DNA of 64,000 bases from Theobroma cacao (Eukaryota > Streptophyta > Magnoliopsida > Malvales > Malvaceae): assembly GCF_000208745.1 (NCBI RefSeq), contig NC_030854.1, forward strand, positions 30,391,131 through 30,455,130. The letters run 5' to 3'. Position 1 is the first letter of the stretch. Every line of letters begins with the position of its first letter. The translations under genes were made by a program, and so were the position numbers. The notes below the pieces were generated by a model. The model ran no database searches. It was given only the letters and a program-made list of their open reading frames with translations, and had not been told where the DNA came from. This document shows, piece by piece, positions 19,616 through 32,107 of this stretch.

Positions 19616-21344
19616 AAGATGAATGAGAACGTGTTTTTTATTTGTTATCCACAATTCTTTGTTTCGATATTGTAATTTATAAAGACAAAAGTGATCAGCT
19701 TATCCAACCGTCCATGGATTTTTGGAAAGCATCTAACCCTGACTGGATTTTTTTTAATTGTTTATTGGCATTTTGTGTTTAACTTTGTTGCTTTCAGTTC
19801 CTAATTTTAATTTTGCTAGGATTTTTTTTGGCATTTCATTCCTTGATAATTTTCAAACTAAATTGACTAGAAAATCATGTATATATATGTGGGTGTGTGT
19901 CTATGTTAATAAATTGTATATTATGATTTAGGTACGCGTAATTAGTTTTTTTTTTCGTCTATGTTAGTTAGTATTAATTTATTTATATTTAAATTATTTA
20001 TATATTTAATAATTAGAGATGAAATATATTAATTTTAATATTATAATTTATAAACACAAAAGTGATAAACTTTCGATTTTTTTAATCTATAATCAAATCA
20101 ACTAAATAAGTTCGATTCTTGATCAATTTGATTTATCTTTAAACTTAAATAGTATGATCGATTTTTCAAAAATTATCAATTTTATTCAATTTTCAATTAT
20201 GACACACCAAATCAATCGAAAACTAATAATTTACTCACCCTTACAAAATTGTATTTATATTCTATCCCATTTTAGTTTTCAAATTTTCATTTCTTGTTCC
20301 CTAAAGCAACAAAACGGAATTAGTGCAACATGGAAGGGTTGAAACCCAATTCGTCACTTGCTTGTGTTTTCCCTCGGAGATCAAGCAGACATTTTCTCTT
20401 ATGTTGTGCAGACCTAGTAATATTTAGTTGGTTCATTCTACTGAAAAGGAAGACACAAAGAACATAAAATTACCATTTTTAGCATTAACACAATTATTTA
20501 AGATAGTAGAAAATAAACAATTGAAGGAGACCAGATAGCTAATTTTTTGTCTGGATAGAGCCGAAAAAGAAGCCTCTAACTAAGACGAAAGCGAGAAGAA
20601 AAGATATCAGTATCTCATATGCGATCCACTGAAGGGGAATTTAATTCCCTTATTAGTTATCTGGCAGTAAACCGGTAACTTCTATATGAATCCATCTCTT
20701 GGTAAATGATATATTCACCTTATTTAGGTCATTATTGCACCATAAGCTGATTCTATTTTTGACTGGAGGATGCTTGCTTCCTCAGCTGATTGCCAGAGAG
20801 ACTCACTTCAAAACTATAATTTTCTTGCGTTTTTCAGCTACATTACAACATAATTTTGGGAGAGAGTGTTTATTTTCAATACTAATCGGCTGAAAGTGAA
20901 TTACGATCAAAACCTAATGAGATAACTCATACATAATTGGAAAAAGGCAGTACTTATGGAAACCATCAAAAAGGACCAGTTAACCATGTGAAAGAAGCGA
21001 AAACGTAAATAATGAAGACGAATACAAACAACAAGTGAACCCGATTGTTTTCCTGCCACTGCTATAGAAACAGCACCATTTAGGTTTTCTATAATTACTA
21101 TCTAACATCCAGTTACAGAAAGGTCTGACAACTTTCAGGGAAAAAAAAAAAGCCAATTAAGTGAAGGGATGCAACAACTTGCATTCAAAAACACAGTTCA
21201 ACTTGGCCAAGCCTGCATAAAATGATATATCATTTGGCAGAAATGTTAATTTGAGATTGTGGCTTTTGTATGCCAACATAAAATAAATGAAGTAAACTGC
21301 GACAAAGACAGGCCACTACCTACAATTCCTTTTCTCTTCATTTT
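19616..21344. other. Intergenic, no gene seen
   Basis: AT-rich spacer between NAC module B and the convergently placed 3' end of RPN5. The small frames at 20154-20342 and 20699-20893 have no family signature. Confidence 0.5.
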
Positions 21345-24300
21345 TCATACTTTTAGAGCAGCTTTGTGAACCATGGTTTCCTTGTGTATTTGATGGCAAC
21401 TCTTCTCAACAAGATCCAGAAGTTTTTCCAAGTTCACAGACCACGAGTTGAGAATTTCATTGCTATCCTTTGCTACCTGGAAACAGACTATTCCCATTGG
21501 TCGGTCAATCTTTGCCACCAGTGCCTTGGACACAACCATTTCAGAAAGATGCTTCTCAGCTTCCTGCATTGCAGGGAATCAGTTCATTAATCATGATGGA
21601 AACAGCATGGTAGTCTGTGAATCTTTGTTGTTTTGCATTTCAAATAAAGGCCTACTTAACCACCAACAAGATTTCTCATGAATAGAGAGAGAAATGAAAG
21701 AAAAAAAAAAAAACATAAGTAAGCAAACCTGGACAGTGAGACACAACAACTCTGCAAGTCTCTTCAAGGTAATCCTTGAGTAGTAATTTGAAACAACAAG
21801 GATATTCTGAAAAGCATCAAATAAATTGCCAGTAAGAAACAGATGAATTAACGAGTGAAAAAAATTGTATTACAGGAGAGTGGCAAATTTACATGCTCAA
21901 TAATTCTCTGTCTTAAATCTTCAGCAGCTTTGTCAGCCAAAGAGCCTCCAAGCATGTTCTTCTCATTCTCAAACTCATCCCTATAAGAATCCCAAAGGGA
22001 TGTCCACTGGATAACCTCCATTGTAACTAGCTGTTTCAATAGCAACCTTTGACAGAAAATTAAACAAATACAGTTATCAGATAACATAACATTTGATAAA
22101 CAACCTGCCTAGTGCTTGAAATACTCATGAATACTAAATTCACCAAAGACATACTTAAACTTTGGAATCTCAGAAAGATTCTTATCCTCCAATGTGGAAT
22201 TAAGAAGGCTTGACTGCATTGGATCATGTGGGGCCAGGATTAAGTACCAACAGATTTTTCTCAAGACCTGCAAGTTAAAATATACATGAGAACAGCTCAA
22301 CAGAACTTGGCAAGGGTATAAATTGAGATGTGCTTTACCGGTATCCACTGGGATGGGTTTTCCCTGATGGACGGAATCTCGTATATTGCCTTATAGCAAC
22401 GGCAAATTTCAAGGTAGTCATTGTTATGGAAGTAATACCTACAGAGAAAATGAAAACTCATTAGTAAGATAAATCCACCTACGTAGCAACAGAGAAGATG
22501 ACTTTCAAGAACTTTGCTGTCTGTTGGGTCTTTACAGCTAAATGGAGATGGTTAATATTTTCTCGTTACTTGCTTAGTTACAATGGTAAAGACTATTCAA
22601 CTACAAAAGCCAAAACAAACACAAGGATTCTCAGTCTTACATCCAATAACAGACAAATCCTTCTTTGCTTTCAAGACAAACTAGGCTCTGTTCCTCAAAT
22701 TTATCTCCAGAATTTAGTTTCCAAGAAAGATATAGATCTCTAGCCCAAAAACAATAGAAGATATTTTTTTCCTCATCTTGTAACATATGGATCAAACCTT
22801 CCAGCATGTAACATATCTGAAATAAAAACCACAACACTCTTTACAGAAAGAAAACATTTCCCATACACTTTTTTACAGATATCATCTTTGAAAGAAATGC
22901 CACATTAAGCAATCTAACTTGAGGTCCTTTATATTAGCAACTCATATCAGTTTGTGTAGGTCGATTCTGAATGAAATCCTTTTGTGCATATTTTTATCAT
23001 CAAAATCCTTACAAGCTTTGGACAGGAGAGATTTCCAACACAACCAAACCACAAATTCCAATTACTCTAATCAAACCAAGCTCAGGCATTGTTCCTTATT
23101 TTATCTCCAGGGTTAAGTTTCCAAGTGAGATATAGATCTCTAGCCCAAAATAATATAACTCATCTTGTAAAGTAAGAACCAACCTTCCACCATCCAATAC
23201 ATCGGAAATAAAAATCGTCTGAAAGAAAACATTCACATGCACTCTTTTACAGAAACCATCTTTGAAAGAAATGCCACATTAAACAACCTAACTTGAAGCT
23301 CTTTCAAGTAGCAACTCATATCAGTTTGCACGAACAGGTTCTGAATGAATGTCCTTTTGTGTATCATTTATCATCAGGATCCTTACAAGCTTTAGAAGAA
23401 AGATGCATGTGACTTAATTGAGATCCACTCATACATTCATCTTAAATGAAAGATCAAATTTCCAACACAAACACAAAATTCAAATTAATCTAATCAAACC
23501 AAGCTCGGGCTCAAGATAGATAAAACTTGTTTCCATCAACTTGGAGGTATGTTGAATATACAATAAGTCAACAATACATAATAACCAAGTTGAGAATAGA
23601 GTTTCCACAGAGCAATGTCTTTTTCTAAATCAAAAAACACGGATTTCCCAAACCCCACCTTCAACCCCCCTCTTCTTTAAAAGAGAAAAGAATAAGGGAT
23701 CTTCACAGTAATGACCAAGTTGTGAGGTCATGTTCAGAAAGTATACATATTTTGATATTTGTGAGACTAGCTGGCCACAGATAATTTACATAAAATGATG
23801 TCATTCCAAGAGAACGATATAAATCGTATTCAAGCACCCCTAAACCTCATAATAATTATCAAACTCATTACATGGTCACAAAAGAGTTAATGAACAAACC
23901 ATGGAAGTTACGGAGAAAAGGCAGGCAAATACCTTATCATTAGTTCATAGTAGATTCGCTTCAACTCCAATAGTGATGGAATATCAGCAGGAGGCTCCTC
24001 CACAACATTATCACCTTCCTTGGGTTTCTTCTTTTCCTTGGAGGTATCAGCATCAAATACTCTAGGGCTAATCTTCCTTGAAAGAATTTGAGCACGAACA
24101 TAATCCTGTCGATCTAAGCAGAGGCGAACCTGCAAAGGTTAATTATTGACAAGTTGGCACAATTATTATTGGAATCTTATCTAAAAGATCCAATATTTTT
24201 GAAAATAACGGCGGTGATAAAAATAAGTTGCCCATACCTGTTCTAGAATGAAGGCAATTTTCTCAGTTTTAGCCATTGCACCAAAAGTTTCAACCTGCAG

Positions 24301-27083
24301 TTCAAACCAGTCAAATATGAGCAAAAGGGGAAATATGCAGAGATTCATAGAAGCAATCGACATATTATACAGAATACTTACTGCAACTTCCTGCATTAGA
24401 TCTGCAGCTTCAGCAATAAGGCCTTGTTCTTCTTTAATCTTTGCAAGTTTCTTGATCAATCTCGCTCTCTCAATTTCAACATAAATCTACAGCAGGAAGA
24501 AGTTCATTAGACAAGACATTACAACAATAAACAGTTTACATCACATAACCACAAAACTTAACAGCACATATTCACCTTTCCAGCAGACACACTGTTCAAG
24601 GTCTTGATGAGCTCTATACGGGTTTCAAGATCTGGTGTCTCATCAATGTATTGCATTGCTTGCTGAACCATCGCAGTTACAGCCTGCAGAAAAATAAATA
24701 GCTACATTAACAATCATAATATTGACAAAAAAAATAACCTTCTATGAATTGTTCTGACAGTAGGTAGAAATTTAAAAAGGATCTAAGAAATATTCAATTA
24801 AATGGCTTTAACAGTATGTCAACATTTCTTGCAAAACTATTTTATAATCCAAAAAGGGAGAAAAAAGTTTAGGTTTAGAAGGCAAAATGCCGAGAATAAG
24901 ACCTGAACTTTACTCAATTGTTCCATCAATTACATGATTCAATTTGGTTAAATTAACGTTTTTTACCTCATAATTTCATTGTATCGTATGGTTCTAACGT
25001 AAATAGCAAAAACCATTTAAATAGAAAAAGTTGTTCTGATTAACATGAGCAAGAATCATATAAATCTGAGGTCAATAATAACAGCAGCAACTATGAGGTA
25101 AATCTTGGAGGTTATAAAATGAAAATTTATTGGTTCAGATCTGTTTAATTGTAGAATATCATCACCACATCCATCCAAAGAGTTACCAAATAAAAACATT
25201 TGCCTTGGGGCTTGACTAAATTGAAAAGAAAGTAGAAGAGTTTTCTTTTTCCTTTTAAGACTCTGGGATTTTTTGTTTGCATTGCTAGATGTGGCTGAAC
25301 TGGAACTGCAAAGGAAACAATGAAAATGAGCCAATAATAGTGAGCTGCAGCCACTTTACAGACAGCAAATGTCGAGAAAAACACGCGATGAGTTTTGGGG
25401 TTGCTGTGGATTGAGTCTTTTGGTTAAACTATGGAATTGTTAGTTATGCCCTAAATTTTAGCATTTAGCCAAATTTCAATATTGCTTGGATAATGGTTAA
25501 AAAATCAAAAAACAATTAGGTTAATCATATGGGCAACAAGGAGCAAAAAAGGTCAAAATCATGATCCAAAAAGCAACATGCAAACCATACTATAAAAAGA
25601 AAGAAATTCAAATTAAGTTTTTTCTGCAATCACATTGTTAGCAGATGCATACATAAATTTACATACAACTATAGGTGGATCCTCAAAGCAACCAAGGTAA
25701 ATGTAGCTATAGTAACATTACATGGCACACAATAAGACACGATGTCTATTAATATTGAGAGAAACTTAAATAGACCACCAATTAAATGTTTCTTGTGGTA
25801 CAAAGTAAGAATAGGTTTTGTAACAGGGGTGTAATTTTATAGTGTGTTGAAACTAATCAGTTGTTATTCAAATTTACTAACAAATCTAACTAGATGACAT
25901 GAATGAATTTACATCAGTTAACTGGAATGTGCTAAGGTGGTATCATACTAATTATAAGCTAATAAAGGCTGGATAAAACAAAAAACTCAAGTGAATTTAA
26001 GCACCAGAGCAAGCCCACAAATTTCCTTAATACCATTTATCAAAAAAAAAAAGTTTCCTTATTACCATAACTGTCCAATATCAATAAGCAAAAATATATT
26101 TTCACATCAATAGATTAGAAAACAAAAAGTGTACACTCAAGCTAACAAACTAGGCGAGGAATAAACAAGGAGAGATATGTGAGAATTGAACTGTTTCTGA
26201 GTTATGATTATGAGTAACTGCCAAAGAATTTGTAGTCTCGATATATCACCAGCCACTAATCACAATTCTAATCCTGAGTCCATCTGGAGGATATGAAGCT
26301 GCAATTGCAATTGTCTTCTTCTGTTTTTCAGCTTAACTCTACTTAATGATAAAGTTTAAAACTTTACTTGAGTTAGTAGCTCAGTCATCTACCGCAAAGA
26401 AGGCTTCTCTTCCAATAAAATGAGAGTCCTAACCGCCTACTCACTATAATCAAAAGGCAACAAAAGTTTTCTTCAATCATGCAACAACAATGAACTTTAA
26501 CTAAATGTAAATTCAAAATGCCCAACATTTCAATAGACCCACCTATCAAATAGCAATCATAAACACCAAATGAAGCATTTAAAGCAACCAAATACCAAAA
26601 ATTCCAAAAAAAAAACCCGAAAAATCTCTAAAAGTGATCAGATTTGATGCACAACCGCATGCAAATAATCAAATTAGAATCAACTACAATCCCCAGTATC
26701 TTCCAAAAACCCTTAATGTCCATATACAAAATCGGTTAAAGCGACAAATCGAATTCAGTTAAGAGGAAACGTAAAAATCTTTGTCACCTGCTTTAGTTGA
26801 CCTCGTTTCTTGGACAAATTAACGATCTGTTCATTTAGAGACTTCCAATCCTTAGCTTCGAAGCAAAGCTGCAAAATGTCGGTGACCGCTTTCTTGGTTT
26901 CAGCAACATCGCCGGCGAAACGCATCTGCTTCTCAACATTAAGCAACTGCTCGATCGCCGCCTCCAGGTTTCCTTTATTACCGTCCTGTATAATTCCCAT
27001 ATAAAAAAGCGGTAAGAATTCGAAGAAGTAGAAATGGAGATTTCAGATCTAAACAGAGAATAGAAAAAGTTAAGTCTTACCAT
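21345..27083 (-). CDS. RPN5: 26S proteasome non-ATPase subunit RPN5 (PSMD12 homolog)
   Basis: RPN5 is a PCI-domain subunit of the proteasome lid. Eleven exons (minus strand) join in phase: 27083-27081, 26985-26788, 24683-24576, 24486-24382, 24294-24238, 24129-23933, 22438-22339, 22267-22155, 22046-21893, 21806-21729, 21563-21345. They total 1332 nt, 443 residues plus stop, essentially the length of plant RPN5. Landmarks: [86 protein letters not shown]; the PCI region includes [19 protein letters not shown] and SGIVCF-like [19 protein letters not shown]. Exon 1 codes only the initiator Met, which the intron follows at once (ATG|gtaaga). All introns are GT-AG. The largest (26787-24684) is gene-free. 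No defect is seen. Confidence 0.95.
22650..23515. repeat. Tandem duplication inside RPN5 intron 6
   Basis: About 22650-23070 and 23071-23515 are diverged copies at an offset of about 375-435 bp. Shared blocks are 'agatatagatctctagccc' (22727, 23128), 'gaaagaaatgccacatta' and 'taatcaaaccaagctc'. It is purely intronic and does not touch the exons. Confidence 0.75.
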
Positions 27084-27294
27084 AGCTCCAGATAACAAAA
27101 CCCTAGCAAAGAGAAAAATGAGAAGAGAAACAGAGAGTTTTCAGATTCGTTAAGTGTGGAATGAAGCAAAAAGGCAGTGGTTAAATAAGCCGGACCGCAC
27201 AGACTTTGTTTAAACCGGGTTTTTTATTGCCGTTTTCTTCCTTTCTTGTGATAAAAGAAAGATAGCATATTTCAAAGAATAAAAAAAATAAAAA

Positions 27295-27325
<31 letters not shown>

Positions 27326-27696
27326 CAACTTTTTTATATTTAATTATCAATCATGATAAAAGAATGTATTTATTTAGAGATTTAAGCAAGTTATAATTAG
27401 ATTATGATATTATATAAATACATGATAACACAATTAATTATTTTTATTTTAATCATGTTGTACTATTAAATATGATTACTTCGAACTTAAACTTATTTAA
27501 TTTCATATCGTGTTATAGTGTCGTATATAAAATTATTAAGTCTAAAAAAAGACAAAAGAGCCAAACGAAGAATATGAGTGGCTACATTTGAGGAAATTGA
27601 AAGGAAAGGAGAAGGAGAATAAGATCGACAAAGGCATAGAATTGGTGACACCAATCAAATAACATAAAAAAAGAGACAAATAGAAAAAGAAAGTAA
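27084..27696. other. RPN5 5' UTR/promoter side and spacer with GA repeat
   Basis: Contains the RPN5 leader (27084 to about 27180) and a GA microsatellite at about 27299-27326, followed by AT-rich spacer. No gene is seen. Confidence 0.5.
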
Positions 27697-29935
27697 TGTT
27701 GTAACGCTTTAACTTATGGAAAAGGATAAAATATGATGAATAGATTGCTCAAATGAAATAGGTAAATTGATGTATGTATACGGTTAAAGAGTGATATCAT
27801 ATATGCATATGTGCTATGCACTATTATTGCAATTTGTGACTTGAATGTGCTGAATTTTATGAGTACATAAAACGAAGTAACATGTGCACATGAATTAGTG
27901 CAAAAGAAGCTATATGATATGAACTTTCAAGGCACAAGTATATTTAATGCCATAAAGGTTGACATTAGATGACCAAATGTGAACATGTAAATAAGTATGC
28001 TTATGTATGATAAAAGAAGGTAAAGTATGTTGCTAGGCATTAGAACATGAGATGTGAAATGCAAACATATGCACACTTAAGCCTGATTATAATAAGTATA
28101 ATTTGTGCATATTGGACATGAACGAAAAATGAATGTGTGAATATATGCATGATAAGAGTGCACATGCATTGTAAAGGGAAACAGCCCGTAGTGGGATTTA
28201 GCTTGATTGAAATTAAATATCCAAAAGATTGACAAGGAATTGATTATGCTTTGATATGTATTTTGATGAGTTTAAAACTATGTTCGATGATTAAATGATG
28301 TAAGGTCAAGTGGCACTATTCTTGGCATTTGAGTTTTAAGTCTTAAGTTCCAAGGATAATAGTTGAAATCCTTAAGTTTATAATATTAAGTTTCTAAGGA
28401 TAATAAGCAGAATCCTTCAAGGACAACAGACAAAATCCTTAAATTTGTGGTTCCAAAGTTAATACTCGATATCTTTGTATTGTGGTTTTTAGTTTCCAAG
28501 GATAATGTTCAATATCCTTAAGCTGTAGCTTCTCAAGGTTAAGACTCAATATGCTTGGTTTGTGATTCTAAGTTTCCAAAGATAATAAGTAATATCTTTG
28601 ACCTATGGTGTACATCATGTACAACCTTTGGAATGAGGACTAAATTGAAAAGAAAAAAATATTTGAGGGACTAAATTGAAAAAATAAAAAGTTTAGAAGA
28701 CTAAATTAAAAATGAAAAATTTAGAGGGTTAAATTAAAAAGAATGAAAAAGTTTGGAGGACCAAATTAAAAAGAAGTAAAAAGGTAGGGACTAATGAGCA
28801 ATTAGCCTAATATATCCACCCTTGAGTAAAACATAAAAAAAAGGACAACAAGGGACTAAAACCTTGGGTTTCAAAGCAATATTGGTTTTTTCACCCAGCA
28901 GCATTAGTTATTCCACCCATGTCATTTTTTGAAAGTTAGTTTTGAAGTTTTCTTTCTTTCAGTCGAATGCATGTTGCTTCTTATCTATTTTGAGCTTCTA
29001 AATTGGTGATTTGAGGCTTGGAAATCAGTAACCAAGGTGAGATTAAGCTTTCTTAGTACTTGAGTTTAAGATTGATCAGTTTTAATGCTTGATTTGTAAT
29101 TGTTCCAGTAACTATTTTCTCTCCTCAAGCTTAAAAGTTTTGGAGGTTTTGATGGCTTTAAGCTAACTATTAAAGTAAGCATTTGATGTTTTAATGAGTA
29201 AGATACTTGATGTAATTATTTAGGGTATGGAAAAGGAGTTAAGTGCTTAGCTAGTGTGCTAGAAATTTACAAATCCATGTTTATAAATGTTAGGAAGTTT
29301 GAGGAATTTTATTTAAAGCTCTTATGAGTATTCAATTCAAAGTTCAAAATGAATTCAGTCAAATAAGGTTTTTTAAGGGCTGTTGAGCTAGAAATGACTT
29401 GATTAAAGGTGAGTTTACTTGATTTAGCTCAATTTCAAGTAAGTTAAAATGAAATCATGGCAGAAATGATTTGTAGCATCCTAGGTAGAAGTTAAGTTAA
29501 AAAATGATGAAGAATTAAGCATGTTGATTAATTTTATGCATTGGTATAAAGCTAAATCACATTTGGAGCACCAAGTCTTGCAACAAAAGTATTGATCAGA
29601 TGTGCTAGCCTAGCTATGATTTCAATAGTCACTAGGTGAGTGGATATTGCATCCAAATGGTTTTGAAAAAGCATGAAATAAGTTTTTAAAAATATAATGC
29701 TATGTAAATGATGTTATTTAAAAAGTGCATGGGAACAAGCTATTTTGAAATGGATACTACGATAGTATGTGAACCCTAGGTTAGGGTGAATATTTATACA
29801 CATAAGAAAATGGGTTAAGATATGAATAGATTATGATTTGATGCAATGTTTATGCTCATAAATATGTGTTGAGCTATGCATGGTTTATAACTTAATGTAC
29901 ACTGAGGGGCATGATAGCTGAACTACATGTCATGT

Positions 29936-29937
<2 letters not shown>

Positions 29938-29977
<40 letters not shown>

Positions 29978-29993
29978 TATATATATATATATA
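29938..29993. repeat. AT microsatellite
   Basis: A run of (TA)n, interrupted once by 'tatagtata'. It is likely variable in length between individuals. Confidence 0.9.
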
Positions 29994-30099
29994 ATGATTT
30001 ATGACTAGATGCTATGTTATGTAAGCACTATGTTATGTTGTATAATGAGAATGCAATGTGATGTTGCTACTATGTTTTGTGATGCATAGTAATGGCCTT

Positions 30100-30341
30100 A
30101 ATGGGGTGGCGTAATACCACTAGAGTAAAGGGTCGAAGTACCTGAAATGTATTGCCTTGGTAAGGTGAAAGAATACCACCAGAGATATTAAAGGTCAAAG
30201 TACTCAAATTGCGTAACTTCAGTTGGGCAGAGTAATACCACTAAAGTAAAAGGTCGAAATACTCTAAATGTATTACCTTGGCGGGGCGAAGGAATACCAC
30301 CGAAGATATTGAGGGTCAGAGTATCCCATGTGCATTATATC
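30100..30341. repeat. Tandem pair, 121-bp period
   Basis: Two similar units containing 'gtaataccac(t)a', 'ggtcgaa(g/a)tac', 'gtatt(g/a)ccttgg' and 'gaataccacc', anchored at 30111 and 30232. Each unit itself looks like a doubled half-unit of about 60 bp. Confidence 0.75.
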
Positions 30342-31452
30342 AAGTTTATGTATGCACTTTGATGTAATATTAATAATGATGCATGAGTTGCCTATGTTTA
30401 GTATGTTTTAAAGTTCTATGTACTGAATTGGGAAACCAAGGAATGTAAATGGCGGCGAAGGTTATAAGTGAAAAAGATAAGTTTAAGAAAAGCTTGGGTA
30501 GCCTTGAAATGGAAACTTATGCATAAGATTCCACAAGTTAGATTGGGGTATTAAAACAAACAAGGTAAGATTCAAAGCCTTTTAAGCAATCTGTCCATTT
30601 ACACTCTTAGTGTCCCATAACATACTATTTCAAATTCATATGTAAGTTACAAGCTCAGCAAGATATCAAAGTTTATGAATGACACAAATGGGTGAATTTA
30701 AGATAAAAAAGTAAGCTTTATTGGGTGAAATCTTAAATGCATCACAGATTTGTATAAGAAAACGAACATGTTTTCAAGAAAATGAGCATGGTTTATAAAC
30801 CTTCTAGAGTTATTGTTGGCTTCCCTCTATATCCCTTATTGAGTAATTGTACTCATATTTTCAACTCTCTTATTTTATAAATTTGAAGTTACTCGAGATA
30901 TAAAAGTGCAAGGGATTTACGTACGTATTATGGTAGGCTCAATGACCAAAGTATTCAACAATACCTTTCGCACTTAAAAGTCATTCCGCTGGTAATTGGT
31001 TATTAGTCATGTCATGTAATTGGCTATGTGACCCTATATGTACCAATGTATGTGGGTTATGGGACATAAATACAAATGTCCAGTATATAATGATGTAGCC
31101 ACGTGTTGGCAAATAATGGACAAGCAGTGTAGCCCATGTATGAGTACATGGTGCATGTCATAGCACAAGGTTGTGCCTTATGTGAATGCTTAGGTAAGGC
31201 AATGTGGCCATAGGGTGGCAAACCAATAAATGTATATAACATGCCGATTTTAGGTAATGGTATATGTGCTGCACAATGTAGTGCTTTGTGTATGTAAGTA
31301 AAAAGATAATGATGTCAAGTATGATTTATGATAATATTGAACATTCTAATGATAGACTAGATGATCATAAAAGATAATAAGGCTTACGTGGGCTTGGTGG
31401 ATTACCTCCATCGAGTTCTCGTGTCGATTGCAACCTGGGACAAGGTTGTGAC

Positions 31453-31571
31453 AAATGCGACGAAGGTAAAGAAAAAGGGCTCAATTTGCCATGTCAACAA
31501 AATATTACATGTCAATGTCCTATCATTACCATGTTAACATAGTTGATGGATTTTGTTTAATAGTATTATCT
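31453..31571. other. Short spacer, no gene
   Basis: Spacer between the repeat-derived block and the MITE; nothing is recognised. Confidence 0.5.
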
Positions 31572-32107
31572 AGGCATAATGCTCGAAAAAGCTCCTAAAT
31601 TATTTAAAAATATTCAAATAAGCTTTTATTATTTTATTACGTTTAATCAAGTTTTATATTTTTATTTTCAATCAAATAAATCTTTATGATTAATGATTAA
31701 TTAATTACAATTAATTAAAATATCCTTTATCATTTTATACTCACACGATGCTGATGTGGAAGGTGAAAAATGTTACTTAGTCATGTTATTATATTATGTC
31801 AGCATGTTATGCCATCATCCATTATGACATGTCAACCTATAACGTCAACGTTACATGACATAGAATGACAAGTGATATTTTGATTAAGTTAATCATTAGT
31901 CATAAAGGCTTATTTGACTCAAAATAAAAATAAAAGAACTTATTTGGCTCAAAATAAAAGTATAAGAGATTGATTGAACACGATAAAAAAAATAAAAGCT
32001 CATTTGACTTAAAATAAAAATATAAGAGCCTAGTTGAAGGTAATAAAAAAATAAAAGCTTATATGAATTTTTTTTAATAGTTTAAAGACTTTTTTAGATA
32101 TTATGCC
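31572..32107. mobile_element. MITE with long terminal inverted repeats
   Basis: The left end reads aggcataatgctcgaaaaag and the right end, reverse-complemented, aggcataatatctaaaaaag. Imperfect inverted similarity extends for well over 100 bp ('ataagcttttatt', 'atatttttattttaa/caa'). It is flanked by attatct on both sides, a likely 7-bp or longer target-site duplication. No coding capacity. The second copy of this sequence, at 38217-38725, lacks the outer part of the left arm. Confidence 0.65.

Larger units (their letters stand above)
27697..31452. mobile_element. Probable LTR-type or other non-coding transposon-derived block
   Basis: About 3.75 kb with no coding frame. It opens near 'tgttgtaacgctttaac' and ends near 'gggacaaggttgtgaca', a TG...CA layout reminiscent of long LTRs. 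No target-site duplication, primer-binding site or protein domain was found, so the limits and class are guesses. Internally it has short repeats around 28310-28610, a 121-bp tandem pair at 30100-30341 and an AT microsatellite. Confidence 0.35.
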
